64,000 nucleotides of DNA from the NCBI GenBank assembly GCA_029959555.1, contig JASCPI010000010.1, positions 51,232 to 115,231 on the forward strand, written 5' to 3'. Position 1 is the stretch's first letter; the number at the start of each line of letters is the position of its first letter. The stretch is from Lysobacteraceae bacterium PS02065. GTDB lineage: Bacteria; Pseudomonadota; Gammaproteobacteria; Xanthomonadales; Rhodanobacteraceae. Shown one piece after another: positions 36,525 to 46,041 of the stretch. The notes below the pieces were generated by a model, which searched no databases, was not told the origin of the DNA, and saw only the letters and a program-made list of their open reading frames with translations. The position numbers and the translations under genes are program-made.

Positions 36525-37973
36525 TCACGGGCCCGACGACGGGTCGGCGAGGTTCACGATCATGAGCAGCGACGCATCCGGCGCACCGGGCACGTTCTCG
36601 AGGTTGGTCGGCTCGGGGAACAGGCCGCAGTTCTCGGCATCGAACGAGACATAGGTCGGCGCGGTCTGGATGGCCTGGTTGAATCCGGGCCAGAATTCGC
36701 GGTTGAAGTCGGGCTTGACGATCTCGACAACCAGATCCTGCGTAGACGCGTCCGGGATCGTGCCGGTGACCGGGATGTTGAGCACGCGGCCCGAAGCCTC
36801 CTGGTTGACCGTGATCGTGTGCGAGCCGACCTGCACGAGGTTGGCGTAGGTGAGCTCGGCACCTTCGGCGATGCGGTAGAGGCGCACGTGGATCGGCACG
36901 CTGCTGTACGCGCGCATGACGCCGATGTCGACCGAGGCGACGTCGAGCCGGCCGTTGCGGCCGAAGTCGCCGTCGAGATCGAATCGGCGCAGCCAGCGCG
37001 TCTGCGTGATGCAGGCGACGCTGAGGCCGGAGGTGATCGTCTCGGTGTCGAGGTTCTGCGTCAGTGCGTTAGACAGGTCGCGCTCGAAGCCGGCCGAGAA
37101 CAGCGGCACCGACTTGAGCGGGCAGTTCGCCGTACCGTCGAGTTCCACGGTATCGAGCGCGATCATGTTGCCCTTGCCGCCGCCGGCGAACGCCGAGTCG
37201 ATGTCCATCGCTTCGGGCACGTGGTAGTGGAACGCGATGCGCCCGGTGCCCGACGCGGGCAGGTCGCCGATGGTGAAGCGGCGCCAGCCGCCGTACGGAT
37301 AACCGAGCAGACCCGTCGCGTCGTCCTCGGTGCCCAGATCGGGATTGATGCTCAGCAAGGTGGTCGTGAAACCGCCGACGTCGTCGGGACCTTCGCCGAC
37401 GTCGGTGCAGTCACCGCTGTCGTCCATGCACAGCCGCACGATCATGCGGTCCGCCCGCGCGCCCCAGATCGGCGCGAAATCGTAGAAGCCCTTGCGCGTC
37501 CAGAAGCCCAGGGTCGCGCCGGGCGCGAACGTGATCGGCGGCGTGATGAGCCAGTTGCTGAGCACGCCGGTGGCCGGACCGGTCGGTGGCGGCGTCAGGA
37601 TCGAATGCGAGTAGAGGCTCGCGAACACGACCGAATGCGGCGTGCCCGCGTGCGCGTTGAACAGCAGGCCCTCGACGTTCGAATCGAGGTATTCGATTTT
37701 CTGCTCCCAGCGGAAGCCCTTGCCGGGCGTCATGAGATGGTCCCAGTCCTGCGGCTCGGTGCTCGTGTTGGGACGCAGCCAGCCGCCGTCCGTGAACAGC
37801 GACTCGGCGTGCTCGAACCCCTCGACGCATTCGCTCGACGTGGTGCCGGTCGGCATCTCGACGATCGTCGGCGCGCGGCCCGCGAAGGGCGATGACGTGG
37901 CGCCGGCCACGGCCGTGGTGGCGCAGGACAAGACCGCCAGGAGGGCGGTGCGCCGATAGGTCAACCTGCTCAT
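36525..37973 (-). CDS. Secreted protein with choice-of-anchor-J-like beta domain, unknown function
   Basis: 482 aa from ATG 37973 with GGGGAA upstream. Signal peptide 1 to about 23 (cleavage after AVAG or AGA). The first half is a beta-rich domain containing FEHAESLFTDGGWLRPN, SNWLITPPITFAPGATLGFWTR and YPYGGWRRFTIGDLPASG, the pattern of cleaved-adhesin/choice-of-anchor modules. The second half (about 310-480) has a paired-Cys beta domain (VACITQTRWLRRFDLDGDFG, LVVEIVKPDFN) seen in secreted proteins of Lysobacterales. It probably binds carbohydrate or protein outside the cell, but no catalytic residues are evident. Sits 70 bp upstream of the S8 protease gene and may share its export route or expression. 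Confidence 0.75.
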   Translation of the reverse strand: MSRLTYRRTALLAVLSCATTAVAGATSSPFAGRAPTIVEMPTGTTSSECVEGFEHAESLFTDGGWLRPNTSTEPQDWDHLMTPGKGFRWEQKIEYLDSNVEGLLFNAHAGTPHSVVFASLYSHSILTPPPTGPATGVLSNWLITPPITFAPGATLGFWTRKGFYDFAPIWGARADRMIVRLCMDDSGDCTDVGEGPDDVGGFTTTLLSINPDLGTEDDATGLLGYPYGGWRRFTIGDLPASGTGRIAFHYHVPEAMDIDSAFAGGGKGNMIALDTVELDGTANCPLKSVPLFSAGFERDLSNALTQNLDTETITSGLSVACITQTRWLRRFDLDGDFGRNGRLDVASVDIGVMRAYSSVPIHVRLYRIAEGAELTYANLVQVGSHTITVNQEASGRVLNIPVTGTIPDASTQDLVVEIVKPDFNREFWPGFNQAIQTAPTYVSFDAENCGLFPEPTNLENVPGAPDASLLMIVNLADPSSGP

Positions 37974-38229
37974 GCTGTTCCCCGATGTGTGCGTGCCACG
38001 ACAGTCCGCGCTGCCGCGTGCGTTCGTCGATGTCCCCGTGCGTCCCCGAACTCCGTGCGGATCGACCTCGTACGGAAGCAATAGACGGAACGGCGACGAA
38101 TCCCGCAAGACGGGACGCACGCGGCACCGTGCGGGGTGCCTCGGGGTGGACGATGGGGATGGCAGGCCCTACGGCGCGCTGCGTACGAGCCGGTACATCA
38201 TGGCCGGAAGCTGCCGGTCTGCAGCGGGA
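37974..38229. other. Intergenic region upstream of the secreted choice-of-anchor protein
   Basis: 256 bp, non-coding as far as can be judged. On the minus strand it should carry the promoter for the 37973 gene; a TCTATT near 38088 could be a -10, but no good -35 is seen. No strong hairpin follows the M48 gene stop that can be named. Confidence 0.35.
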
Positions 38230-39438
38230 CTACATCTCCGCGAGGCAGTCCTCGACGGTGTAGTCCTCGTCGTAGCCGTCGTACTCGGTGCAGATCTCGA
38301 TCTGGCAGTCCTCGTCGCAGTCGTCCTCGTCGAGCGACTCCTCGGGACAGATGCCCTCGGCCGCGCAGGCGTCGTAGCCGGGGGAATCCTTCGCGCGCTC
38401 GGGATGGGCCTCGAGGAACGCCGCGCCGGCATCCACGGCGGCGGCGATGCGCTCGGTCGTGGCCGGGTGAGTCGATGCCCAGCTCACGTCGCCGTCGTCG
38501 AGGTCGTGCTCGTCGATGAGCCGGCGCATCGCCTCGGCGAACCACGCAGGTGATTCGCCGGCCGCGGCGAGCCGCTCGAACGCGAAGCGGTCGGCCTCGT
38601 CCTCGAAGCCACGCGAGTAGTGGCTCTGCACGAGCATGGTCGGCACCGCGACGACGATCGTGCCGGCCGAGCTCACGTCGCCCGCGAACAGGCCTGCGGC
38701 GACCGCGACGAACGAACTGCGCAAGGCCTGGCGCAGCGCATGGCGATGCTCCTGGTGGCCGAGTTCATGGGCCATGATCGCGTCGAACTCGCGATCGTCC
38801 TGCAACGCGTTCACGAGATCGTCGGTGACGACGACGGTGCCGCCCGGGATCGCGAGCGCGTTCGCGCCGATCGCTTCGGCGTGGCGGAATTCGAGTCGGT
38901 AGCCCTGCCCGCCCGGCATCGTCGCGGCGAGTTTGGCGAAGCGCGCGCTGAGCTCATCACGTCGCGCCTGTTCGAGCTGCGTCGGCCGGAAGCCGAAGAA
39001 CCGATCGAGCTGGTCGAGCACCTGGTTGCCGAGCGCGGCCTCGACGGTCGGCGGCATCTGATCGGTGATGCGGTCGGCGAGCCATGGCACGCCCCATGTG
39101 AACGCCGCGAAGAGGCTCACGACGCAGATCACGAGCGACACGGCGACGGCGTAGGCGTGGCCTTCGAGGCGATCGACGAGACGCTGCAGGCGATCCTCGG
39201 TCGGGAACCAGGCGTCGAGCGCAGGTGCATCGTCGACGAGCGCGCGCGCGCCGTCGGGGAACACGATCGTGCGCGGCGTGCGCGCAAGACGCGAGGTGAT
39301 GCGCAGGTCGCGCAAGGACTCGTCGCGCGCGATGCCGTCGCCGTCGACGCGCAGGCGGCCGCCGGCATCGAGCGACAGCACGACCGCGTGCTCGCGACTC
39401 GTCGCGCCGTCGAACAGGCGGGCGGCGATCGTACTCAC
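38230..39438 (-). CDS. M48-family membrane metalloprotease with acidic Cys-rich tail
   Basis: 402 aa from a GTG at 39438 overlapping the DUF898 stop (GTGA). The N-terminal 90 residues form a soluble beta-rich domain, followed by a TM at about 95-115 (YAVAVSLVICVVSLFAAF). The M48 domain has zinc motif H224-E-L-G-H228 and third ligand E279 (FEDEADRFA). The last 50 residues carry six Cys among about twenty Asp/Glu (positions about 355-402), which is unusual and may bind metal or be disulfide-bonded in the periplasm. Related M48/DUF898 gene pairs occur in other proteobacteria. Likely membrane-protein quality control; substrate unknown. Confidence 0.9.
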   Translation of the reverse strand: MSTIAARLFDGATSREHAVVLSLDAGGRLRVDGDGIARDESLRDLRITSRLARTPRTIVFPDGARALVDDAPALDAWFPTEDRLQRLVDRLEGHAYAVAVSLVICVVSLFAAFTWGVPWLADRITDQMPPTVEAALGNQVLDQLDRFFGFRPTQLEQARRDELSARFAKLAATMPGGQGYRLEFRHAEAIGANALAIPGGTVVVTDDLVNALQDDREFDAIMAHELGHQEHRHALRQALRSSFVAVAAGLFAGDVSSAGTIVVAVPTMLVQSHYSRGFEDEADRFAFERLAAAGESPAWFAEAMRRLIDEHDLDDGDVSWASTHPATTERIAAAVDAGAAFLEAHPERAKDSPGYDACAAEGICPEESLDEDDCDEDCQIEICTEYDGYDEDYTVEDCLAEM

Positions 39439-40574
39439 AGCGACACGTCGATGTCGAAGAAGCCGTCGACCTCGGCGGCGGTCGCACCGACGTCACCCGC
39501 ACGCTCGGCGCGCATGTCCTGCAGGTCGTCGGCGGCGTAGAGGCTCGTGCACTCGGCGCGGTAACGCGCCATGCGCACCTTCGCCCACGGGATCAGCAGG
39601 CCGGCGCTGGCGAGGATGCCGACCGTGTTGCCGGTGTAGAGCCACAGCAGGCGACCGCCCTTGAGGCGCGACTGCAGGCGTCGCCCGTCGATCTCGACAT
39701 GGTTGTAGACGAGGTTCGTGATCGCCGCGGCGAGGAAGATCCAGATCACGAAGTAGGAGCCGTACATGAGCACGAGCGCGACGCCGATGAGCCAGAACGG
39801 CGGCGGCTCGCCGGTGGCGCCACCAAGCGCGCCGTTGACGACGGCCATGCCCGCGAACACGAGCATCATGAGCAGGATCCAGCCCGTCACCGCGCCCCAG
39901 GCGATCAGGTACGGAATGTAGAAACGCCCCGGCGAGAGCAGGAAGCGGAACCAGCTGCCGCCGTAGCGGTGCTGCTCGACGAGGAACTGCTTCTGCTTGC
40001 CCTGGATCCACGGGTACAGCATGCCGAGCGTCAGCACGAGCGGGATCAGCATGACGAGGAAGCGGATGTAGGCCTCGCCGTAATCGGGCACGAAGCGGAA
40101 GCTCAGGCCGCGCCACGACGAGTAGCGCGCGCGGAACGCCGCACCACGCACGATCAGCCACGGCGTCGCGAACAGGATCACGACGATCAGCACGACCTGC
40201 CAGAACAGGCTGAAATGGCTCGCGAGCACGTACGAACCGAACAGCACGAACGCGACGATGCGGCCCTTGAGGATCGGCCACGGCTTGGCGAGGTACTCGA
40301 ACGGCACGCCGGCGAGGCGCGTGTTGCCGTAGAAGTAGCGCTGCGTGCGCACGCGCGCCCATGCCGAGTACAGGCCGAGCGTGACGATGCTCAGCGCGAG
40401 GTTGACGATCCAGATGCGGAAGTACTCGCCCGCACGCCCGTCGAACGTGAAGGGATGCTCGACCAGCACGGGTGCCGGCGGACGGACCTGCCAGGCGGGC
40501 ACGTCGACGAGCGGCGGCGGAGGTGGCGGCGGCGGGGGCAACGGCGGCGGGGGCGCCAGGACATCCTGTGACAT
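39435..40574 (-). CDS. DUF898 family membrane protein (YjgN-like)
   Basis: 379 aa inner-membrane protein. The N-terminus is a proline tract (about 15 Pro within residues 8-35) encoded by GC-only repeats. About eight TM segments follow in two homologous halves: [46 protein letters not shown] and [24 protein letters not shown], then the closing [28 protein letters not shown]. The double W-A-x-V-R/K motif is the DUF898 signature. Upstream partner of the M48 gene with a GTGA overlap, so the two probably form one membrane unit. Function unknown. The Pro tract will need EF-P for translation. Confidence 0.9.
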   Translation of the reverse strand: MSQDVLAPPPPLPPPPPPPPPLVDVPAWQVRPPAPVLVEHPFTFDGRAGEYFRIWIVNLALSIVTLGLYSAWARVRTQRYFYGNTRLAGVPFEYLAKPWPILKGRIVAFVLFGSYVLASHFSLFWQVVLIVVILFATPWLIVRGAAFRARYSSWRGLSFRFVPDYGEAYIRFLVMLIPLVLTLGMLYPWIQGKQKQFLVEQHRYGGSWFRFLLSPGRFYIPYLIAWGAVTGWILLMMLVFAGMAVVNGALGGATGEPPPFWLIGVALVLMYGSYFVIWIFLAAAITNLVYNHVEIDGRRLQSRLKGGRLLWLYTGNTVGILASAGLLIPWAKVRMARYRAECTSLYAADDLQDMRAERAGDVGATAAEVDGFFDIDVSL

Positions 40575-40612
40575 GCGGTTTCCGTTCCGGCCGACGACGC
40601 CGTGCCGCTAGT

Positions 40613-42259
40613 CTACGCGACGCACGCGACCTCGCGCACCGCTTCGGACGGCTTCGCACGTGCACTCGTGACGGTCTCGAGACGACCGAGCATCAGCGAT
40701 GCCGCACGCTCGGCGATCATCATCGTCGGCGCATTGGTGTTGCCGCCCGGAAGCTCCGGCATGATCGAGGCATCGACGACCCGCAGGCCGGCGACACCGT
40801 GCACGCGCAGCTCGGCATCGACGACCGCATCGTCGTCGCGGCCCATGCGGCAGGTGCCGATCGGGTGGTAGATCGTCTCGGCCTTTCGGCGCACGAAGGC
40901 CTCGATGGCGCGCTCGTCGCGCACGTCGGCGCCCGGGAAGATCTCGTCGGCGCGGTACGCGTCGAACGGTGCCTGCGCGAAGATCTCGCGCGACAGGCGC
41001 ACGCCCTCGATCATCATGCGCAGGTCGTGCCCCTCGGCGTCACCGAGATAGTTGGCGTGGATCGCGACCGGCTGCGAAGGATCGGCAGAGGCCAGGCGCA
41101 GGCGGCCGCGGCTCTTCGGGCGCAGCGCGCAGGCGTGCACGGTGAAGCCGTCGCCCGGCAGGCGGTTGCGGCCGTGGTCGTCGAGCAGCGCGGGCACGAA
41201 GTGGAACTGCAGGTCGCAGCGTTCGTCCGGCGCGAAGCGGCTGCGCACGAAACCACCGCATTCGGCGATGTTCGAGGTGCCGATGCCGCGCCGGTGCAGC
41301 AGGAACTCGAGCGCGACCTTGACGTCGTTGGTGTGGTCGTAGCCGACCGCGCGCGAGCTGCGCGACAGTGTGCAGATGTCGAGGTGATCCTGCAGGTTGC
41401 CGCCGACGCCGGGCCGGTCGAGGCGCACGTCGATGCCGTGCGTGCGCAGCTCGTCGGCCGGGCCGATGCCCGACAGCATGAGCAGCTGCGGCGAGTTGAG
41501 CGCACCGCCGCACAGGATGACTTCGCCGGCCTCGGCGCGGCGCAGGCGGCCGCGCTGGCGGTAGTCGAGACCGACCGCGCGCGCGCCCGACAGCAGCACG
41601 CGCTGTGCGATCGCATGCGTGTGCACGGTCAGGTTGGCGCGGCCGCGCGCGCGCGAAAGGTACGCCGCCGATGCCGAGCATCTCGCGCCGTTGCGCTGGG
41701 TGACCTGGTACCAGCCGAAGCCGTCCTGCGTGGCCGCGTTGAAATCATCATTGCGCGCATGGCCCGCGGCGGCTGCAGCATCGATGAAGGCCTGCGAGAG
41801 TTCGTTGCGGTGGCGCAGGTCGGCGACGCCGAGCGGACCGCCGCTGCCGTGCCAGGCGTCGACGCCACGTTCGTTGTCCTCGGCGCGGCGGAACACCTCG
41901 AGCACGTTGGCCCAGCCCCAGCGCGCGTCGCCGGTCGCCTCGGCCCAGGCGTCGTAGTCACCCGGCACGCCGCGCACGTAGCACATCGCGTTGATCGAGC
42001 TCGAGCCGCCGAGCACCTTGCCGCGCGGCCACCACAGGCGACGCCCGCCGAGATGCGGCTCGGGCTCGGTCGTGTAGTTCCAGTTGATGCGACGGTTGGT
42101 GGCCAGCTTGGCCAGGCCGGCAGGCATGTGGATGAACGGGTGCCAGTCGCTGCCGCCGGCTTCGAGAAGCAGCACGCGTTTCGACGGATCGGCGCTGAGA
42201 CGCTCGGCGAGCACGCAGCCCGCGGAGCCCGCGCCGACGATCACGTAGTCGTACGTCAT
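40613..42259 (-). CDS. GMC-family FAD oxidoreductase (choline dehydrogenase-like)
   Basis: 548 aa flavoenzyme that oxidises an alcohol and passes electrons to a membrane or soluble acceptor. FAD motif GAGSAG (9-14), GMC signature 1 [15 protein letters not shown], signature 2 [15 protein letters not shown], and the C-terminal catalytic region with His ([11 protein letters not shown]) and Asn ([16 protein letters not shown]). No signal peptide. Related to BetA and long-chain alcohol dehydrogenases, but no betaine genes are near, so the natural alcohol is unknown. Its ATG is preceded immediately by a nested inverted repeat (42260-42305). Confidence 0.92.
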   Translation of the reverse strand: MTYDYVIVGAGSAGCVLAERLSADPSKRVLLLEAGGSDWHPFIHMPAGLAKLATNRRINWNYTTEPEPHLGGRRLWWPRGKVLGGSSSINAMCYVRGVPGDYDAWAEATGDARWGWANVLEVFRRAEDNERGVDAWHGSGGPLGVADLRHRNELSQAFIDAAAAAGHARNDDFNAATQDGFGWYQVTQRNGARCSASAAYLSRARGRANLTVHTHAIAQRVLLSGARAVGLDYRQRGRLRRAEAGEVILCGGALNSPQLLMLSGIGPADELRTHGIDVRLDRPGVGGNLQDHLDICTLSRSSRAVGYDHTNDVKVALEFLLHRRGIGTSNIAECGGFVRSRFAPDERCDLQFHFVPALLDDHGRNRLPGDGFTVHACALRPKSRGRLRLASADPSQPVAIHANYLGDAEGHDLRMMIEGVRLSREIFAQAPFDAYRADEIFPGADVRDERAIEAFVRRKAETIYHPIGTCRMGRDDDAVVDAELRVHGVAGLRVVDASIMPELPGGNTNAPTMMIAERAASLMLGRLETVTSARAKPSEAVREVACVA

Positions 42260-42305
42260 GGTTCCACAACGGATCGATGATCCGCAGGAGGCTAGTCGTG
42301 GAACC
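42260..42305 (-). promoter_or_regulatory. Nested inverted repeat abutting the GMC oxidoreductase start
   Basis: Outer arms GGTTCCAC (42260-42267) and GTGGAACC (42298-42305) enclose an inner perfect hairpin CGGATC/GATCCG (42270-42275, 42279-42284). On the minus strand TAGCCT, a -10-like hexamer, lies within it. The outer arm touches the start codon, so a repressor or RNA structure here could block both transcription and ribosome access. Terminator function for the MOSC gene is the alternative. Confidence 0.45.
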
Positions 42306-42321
42306 TAGAGCAGATGCTCCA

Positions 42322-43131
42322 TCACGAATGCTCGAGCACCTCGACCGCGTCGCCGACACGCAGCGTGCCGGTGCCGCGCGGGATGAGGTTCTGCCCGAAC
42401 GTGACGCCGTCCGGCGAACGCCGGTAGCCGATCAGCGTGCGCAACGGCTCGCCGCCCGGATCGAGCTCGCCACGCGTGAAATCGACCGTGGTCAGCACGC
42501 AGCGCGCGCACGGCTTGACCACGTCGAAGGCGATGCCGCCGATGCGCACGCGCCGCCAGCCATCCTCGGCATGCGGGTCCGTACCCGCGACGACGAGGTT
42601 CGGGCGGAAGCGCAGCATCGGCACCGGTGTGGCGAGCTTCGCATTGAGTGCGTCGAGCGCAGCCTGCGAGATCAGCAGCAGCGGAAAGCCATCGGCGAAG
42701 CTGACGACATCGCCGTCTCGGCCGAACGCAGGATCGACGGGACGGTGCGCCGCCTCGTCCATGTAGGCGAAATGCGCGGGGCGGCCGAGCACCTCGCTGA
42801 TCCAGGCGTCGGCCGACGGGTCGGCCGCGCGTGCATCGACGGTGCTGCCCCACACCGTCGCCGTGCGACGCGCCGTGGCGTCGGCATGCGCACGCACGAC
42901 GAGAGCGGGCATGCCCGGCGCCTCGACGCTGACGCCGCCGTCGACCTCGTGCGTGCGGACCAGCGTCATGCGCGGATGCTTGCGCGCCGACAGCAGGCCG
43001 CCGTGTTCGTCGACGACCATCCAGCGGCGGTCGCCGACGAGGCCGCGCGGCTCGACGACCGCTTCGGTGGGCGCGAGCGCGGCGCAGGACTTGATCGGGA
43101 ACACGTGCAGCGCGGACAGCGTCGGTGTCAT
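42322..43131 (-). CDS. MOSC-domain protein (YcbX/mARC-like)
   Basis: 269 aa. The MOSC N-terminal beta-barrel domain (1 to about 110, ALHVFPIKSC, PRGLVGDRRWMVVDEHG) is followed by the MOSC domain with FRPNLVVAGTDPHAEDGW and the molybdenum-binding Cys in PCARCVLTTVD. This is the molybdenum-cofactor enzyme family that reduces N-hydroxylated bases, needing a reductase partner. Unlike E. coli YcbX there is no fused C-terminal ferredoxin domain, so it must borrow a redox partner, as eukaryotic mARC does. It lies 62 bp upstream of the GMC gene on the same strand. Confidence 0.92.
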   Translation of the reverse strand: MTPTLSALHVFPIKSCAALAPTEAVVEPRGLVGDRRWMVVDEHGGLLSARKHPRMTLVRTHEVDGGVSVEAPGMPALVVRAHADATARRTATVWGSTVDARAADPSADAWISEVLGRPAHFAYMDEAAHRPVDPAFGRDGDVVSFADGFPLLLISQAALDALNAKLATPVPMLRFRPNLVVAGTDPHAEDGWRRVRIGGIAFDVVKPCARCVLTTVDFTRGELDPGGEPLRTLIGYRRSPDGVTFGQNLIPRGTGTLRVGDAVEVLEHS

Positions 43132-43171
43132 CGCGACCGCCTCGGCTGCACGAGTGGACTGCGCATCCGGA

Positions 43172-44524
43172 TCACGCCTGCGCCTCCGCCCGCGTGCGGG
43201 CCGCGGGAAGCTTGAGCTGCTCCCGCCACAGCCCGAAGGCGCTGAGTCCGAACAAACACGCGATGAACATGCCGACGCCGAACACCGCCTGGCTGCCGAA
43301 CGCCGACACGAACTTGTGCACCCACACGAAGGTGAGGTCGCCACCGCGGTAGACCACCGTATCGATCGCGGCACCGGCCTTGTAGCGCCACTCGCGCGCG
43401 ACCTGCGTGTAGATGGTCTCGCGTGCGGGCTTGTGCAGGCAGAACTCACCACTGCGCGTGACGATCTGCACGACCGCGACGAGGAACGGCAGCGGCGACG
43501 CGGCGAGCGCGGCGTAGCCGAGGAAGATCGCGAGCGGCGGCAGCAGCAGCGCCGGCTTGACGCCATAGCGCGACAGCAGCCAGCGCGTGATGAACACCTG
43601 CACGAACAGGGTCAGCGCGTTGATCGCGAGATCGATGTTGGCGTAGAACGCGGTCGCGCCGGCCGCATCGGGATAGGCGATGCGCACGATCGCGGCCTGC
43701 TCGTTGTAGAGCAGCGTGCCGACGCCGACGCCGAACAGGACCACGCAGGCCATCCAGCGCAGCAGCGGCTCGCGTGCGATCAGCGTGAGGCCCGCGAACA
43801 CGCCGCCGCCCATCGGTGCTTCGGTCGCGCGATCGCCGCGCGCCTGCTCGCGCTCGACCGCCCAGCGGCGCAGGCGCATCTGGCAGACGAGGCAGAGGAT
43901 CAGGAACGTCGCCGCGACCAGCATGAGGTTGGCGATGCCGACGCGCTCGACCAGCGAGCGCGTGATCAGCGGACCGAGGAACGCACCGATCGTGCCCGCC
44001 GCACCGATGTAGCCGAAGTACGCGCGCGCCTCGGTGTTCTCGAACACGTCGGCCATGAAGCTCCAGAACACCGCGACCGCGAACAGGTTGAACACCGCGA
44101 TCCAGATGAAGAAGGCCATGCCGCGCCCCGGCATGCCGCTGTCGAAGGCGAGGTAGAACAGCAGCAGCGTGACGATGAAGAACAGGTAGACCGCGGGCAG
44201 GAACACGCGACGCGGGAATCGGCTCACGAGCATGCCGTAGGCCGGCTGCAGCAGCAGCATGACCACGAACGTGCACGTGAACAGCATCTGCAGCGTGAAC
44301 TGGCTGGCCGACAGGCCGTGCCGCGCGAAGAAGTCGATGATCCACGGCGGGAACACCGCGTGCACGTCGGCCGAGGCGCCCATCGCCTCGCGCACGGGGC
44401 GGAGCACGTAGTAGCCGCTCAGCAGGCAGAAGAAATACAGGAACGCCCAGATCAGCGGTGGCGAGCTGCGCAGTGCGGCGCGGAAGCGCCCCAGGCTGGC
44501 GGCCGACTTGGCAACGTGGTTCAT
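43172..44524 (-). CDS. MFS-type carrier, NTT/Tlc (nucleotide carrier)-like
   Basis: 450 aa, twelve predicted TM segments in two halves with a central hydrophilic loop (about 195-215, RLRRWAVEREQARGDRATEA). The first loop YYVLRPVREAMGASADV resembles the N-terminus of bacterial nucleotide-transporter-like MFS proteins, and GYIGAAGTIGAFLGPLITRSLVERVG is the cytosolic loop 4-5 region. Substrate is unknown; ATP/ADP exchange is unlikely in a free-living cell. The short C-terminus ends in basic/Ala residues. Preceded by a 312-bp divergent gap and followed 40 bp later by the MOSC gene. Confidence 0.85.
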   Translation of the reverse strand: MNHVAKSAASLGRFRAALRSSPPLIWAFLYFFCLLSGYYVLRPVREAMGASADVHAVFPPWIIDFFARHGLSASQFTLQMLFTCTFVVMLLLQPAYGMLVSRFPRRVFLPAVYLFFIVTLLLFYLAFDSGMPGRGMAFFIWIAVFNLFAVAVFWSFMADVFENTEARAYFGYIGAAGTIGAFLGPLITRSLVERVGIANLMLVAATFLILCLVCQMRLRRWAVEREQARGDRATEAPMGGGVFAGLTLIAREPLLRWMACVVLFGVGVGTLLYNEQAAIVRIAYPDAAGATAFYANIDLAINALTLFVQVFITRWLLSRYGVKPALLLPPLAIFLGYAALAASPLPFLVAVVQIVTRSGEFCLHKPARETIYTQVAREWRYKAGAAIDTVVYRGGDLTFVWVHKFVSAFGSQAVFGVGMFIACLFGLSAFGLWREQLKLPAARTRAEAQA

Positions 44525-44836
44525 CCGGCTTCCGGCGGGGACGGGCGGCGTCGCGCGCACGGTACCGACCCGGCGCGCGGTCCGCAATCGCGGCGTGGCA
44601 TGCTGGCACCCGCGCCGGTCATCATCGCCCGGCAGTCGCGCGCCGACACCGATGCGTCATGCGCGCACGCGATGCTCCCGCCACCATGGACTCCGATGAC
44701 GCTTCGATACCACCCGGCACACGCGGCGCACGACGCCGTCCTCGAGCATGCGTCCAGCGCGCCGTGCGTCGCCGTGTCAGCACCTCGTCGAACGTGGCAA
44801 AACGACGCACATCGACACATGCGTGGAGCCTGACCG
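44525..44836. other. Divergent intergenic region between carrier and YnfA
   Basis: 312 bp. No frame here has a convincing start, RBS or family similarity, and no strong palindrome or riboswitch motif could be recognised. It must contain the promoters of both flanking genes, which could not be located with confidence. Confidence 0.4.
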
Positions 44837-45166
44837 ATGCTGCGCACGACACTGCTGTTCGTGGCCACGGCGGTCGCCGAGATCGTCGGCTGCTACCTGC
44901 CCTACCTGTGGCTGCGCAAGGGCGCGGGCGCCTGGGTGCTGCTGCCTGCGGCGCTCGCGCTGGCCGCGTTCGTGTGGCTGCTGTCGCTGCATCCGCAGGT
45001 CGCGCCGGGCCGGGTTTACGCGGCCTACGGCGGCATCTATGTTGCGGTCGCACTTGCATGGCTGTGGCTGATCGATAGCGTTCGGCCCAGTCCGTGGGAC
45101 CTCGCCGGCGTCGCCGTGATCCTGATCGGTGCCGGCATCATCGTGTTCGCCCCACGCCAATTCTGA
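44837..45166 (+). CDS. ynfA: YnfA/UPF0060 family membrane protein
   Basis: 109 aa, four TM segments, SMR-like size and layout. Family motifs are [41 protein letters not shown] and a C-terminal [17 protein letters not shown]-type proteins export small cationic toxic compounds; a direct role for YnfA remains uncertain. 14 bp upstream of fghA and probably in the same transcript. Confidence 0.95.
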   Translation: MLRTTLLFVATAVAEIVGCYLPYLWLRKGAGAWVLLPAALALAAFVWLLSLHPQVAPGRVYAAYGGIYVAVALAWLWLIDSVRPSPWDLAGVAVILIGAGIIVFAPRQF

Positions 45167-45180
45167 TCCGGAGGAACGCC

Positions 45181-46029
45181 ATGACGATCGAGACCATTTC
45201 CGAGCAGCGCTGCCACGGCGGCGTGCAGGGCTTCTACAAGCACACCTCGAAGGTGACCGGCGGCACGATGAAGTTCGGCGTGTACCGCCCGCCGCTCGTC
45301 GCGGGCGAGAACGCACCGGTGCTGTACTACCTCGCCGGGCTGACCTGCACCGAGGAGACGTTCGTCATCAAGGCCGGTGCACAGCGTCTCGCCGCCGAAC
45401 TCGGCCTCATCCTCGTCACGCCCGACACGAGCCCGCGTGACACCGGCATCGAAGGTGCGACAGGCGACTGGGAGTTCGGCGAGGCCGCCGGCTTCTACCT
45501 CGATGCTACGACGCCGGGCTTTGCCGACCGCTTCCGCATGTACAGCTACGTGACGAAGGAACTGCCGGACGTGCTCGCGGCGAACTTCGCCGAGGCCGAT
45601 CTCGACCGCGAAGGCATCTTCGGTCATTCGATGGGCGGCCACGGCGCGCTCACCATCGCGCTCAAGAACGCCGATCGTTACCGCTCGGTGTCGGCGTTCG
45701 CGCCGATCGTCGCGCCGAGCCAGGTGCCGTGGGGCCAGAAGGCGCTGCCACGCTACCTCGGCGACGATGTGAAGACCTGGCGCCCGTACGACGCCGTCGC
45801 GCTGCTGGAGGACGGCCACACCTTCCCCGACACGATCCTCGTCGACCAGGGCTATGCCGACAAATTCCTCGAGCCGCAGCTGCAGCACTGGCGTCTCGAC
45901 GCGGCTGCGCGTGCGGCAGGCCAGGCGCTGACGCTGCGCGTCCACGCCGGCTACGATCACAGCTACTACTTCATCCAGACGTTCATCGAGGACCATCTCG
46001 TCCACCACGCGGCGTCGCTGCGCGGCTGA
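45181..46029 (+). CDS. fghA: S-formylglutathione hydrolase
   Basis: Serine esterase that hydrolyses S-formylglutathione to formate and glutathione, the second step of glutathione-dependent formaldehyde detoxification. 282 aa. Nucleophile S150 in GHSMGGHGAL, Asp near 228 (LVDQGYADKF) and His near 262 (GYDHSYYFIQTF). GGAGGAAC lies 4-6 nt before the ATG, an excellent RBS. The expected partner, class III alcohol dehydrogenase (frmA/adhC), is not within this window. Ends at a hairpin. Confidence 0.96.
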   Translation: MTIETISEQRCHGGVQGFYKHTSKVTGGTMKFGVYRPPLVAGENAPVLYYLAGLTCTEETFVIKAGAQRLAAELGLILVTPDTSPRDTGIEGATGDWEFGEAAGFYLDATTPGFADRFRMYSYVTKELPDVLAANFAEADLDREGIFGHSMGGHGALTIALKNADRYRSVSAFAPIVAPSQVPWGQKALPRYLGDDVKTWRPYDAVALLEDGHTFPDTILVDQGYADKFLEPQLQHWRLDAAARAAGQALTLRVHAGYDHSYYFIQTFIEDHLVHHAASLRG

Positions 46030-46041
46030 GACGTCGCGGGT

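Noticed and set aside
33107..36565. Very long open frame on the plus strand antisense to the S8 protease
   Set aside because: The translation is Arg/Ala/Val-rich without motifs, as expected for a mirror frame of GC-rich codons; the minus-strand S8 catalytic triad is clear.
40613..42259. Calling the GMC gene betA and proposing a betaine pathway
   Set aside because: No betB, betI or choline transporter is nearby; GMC family members use many alcohols, so the substrate is left open.
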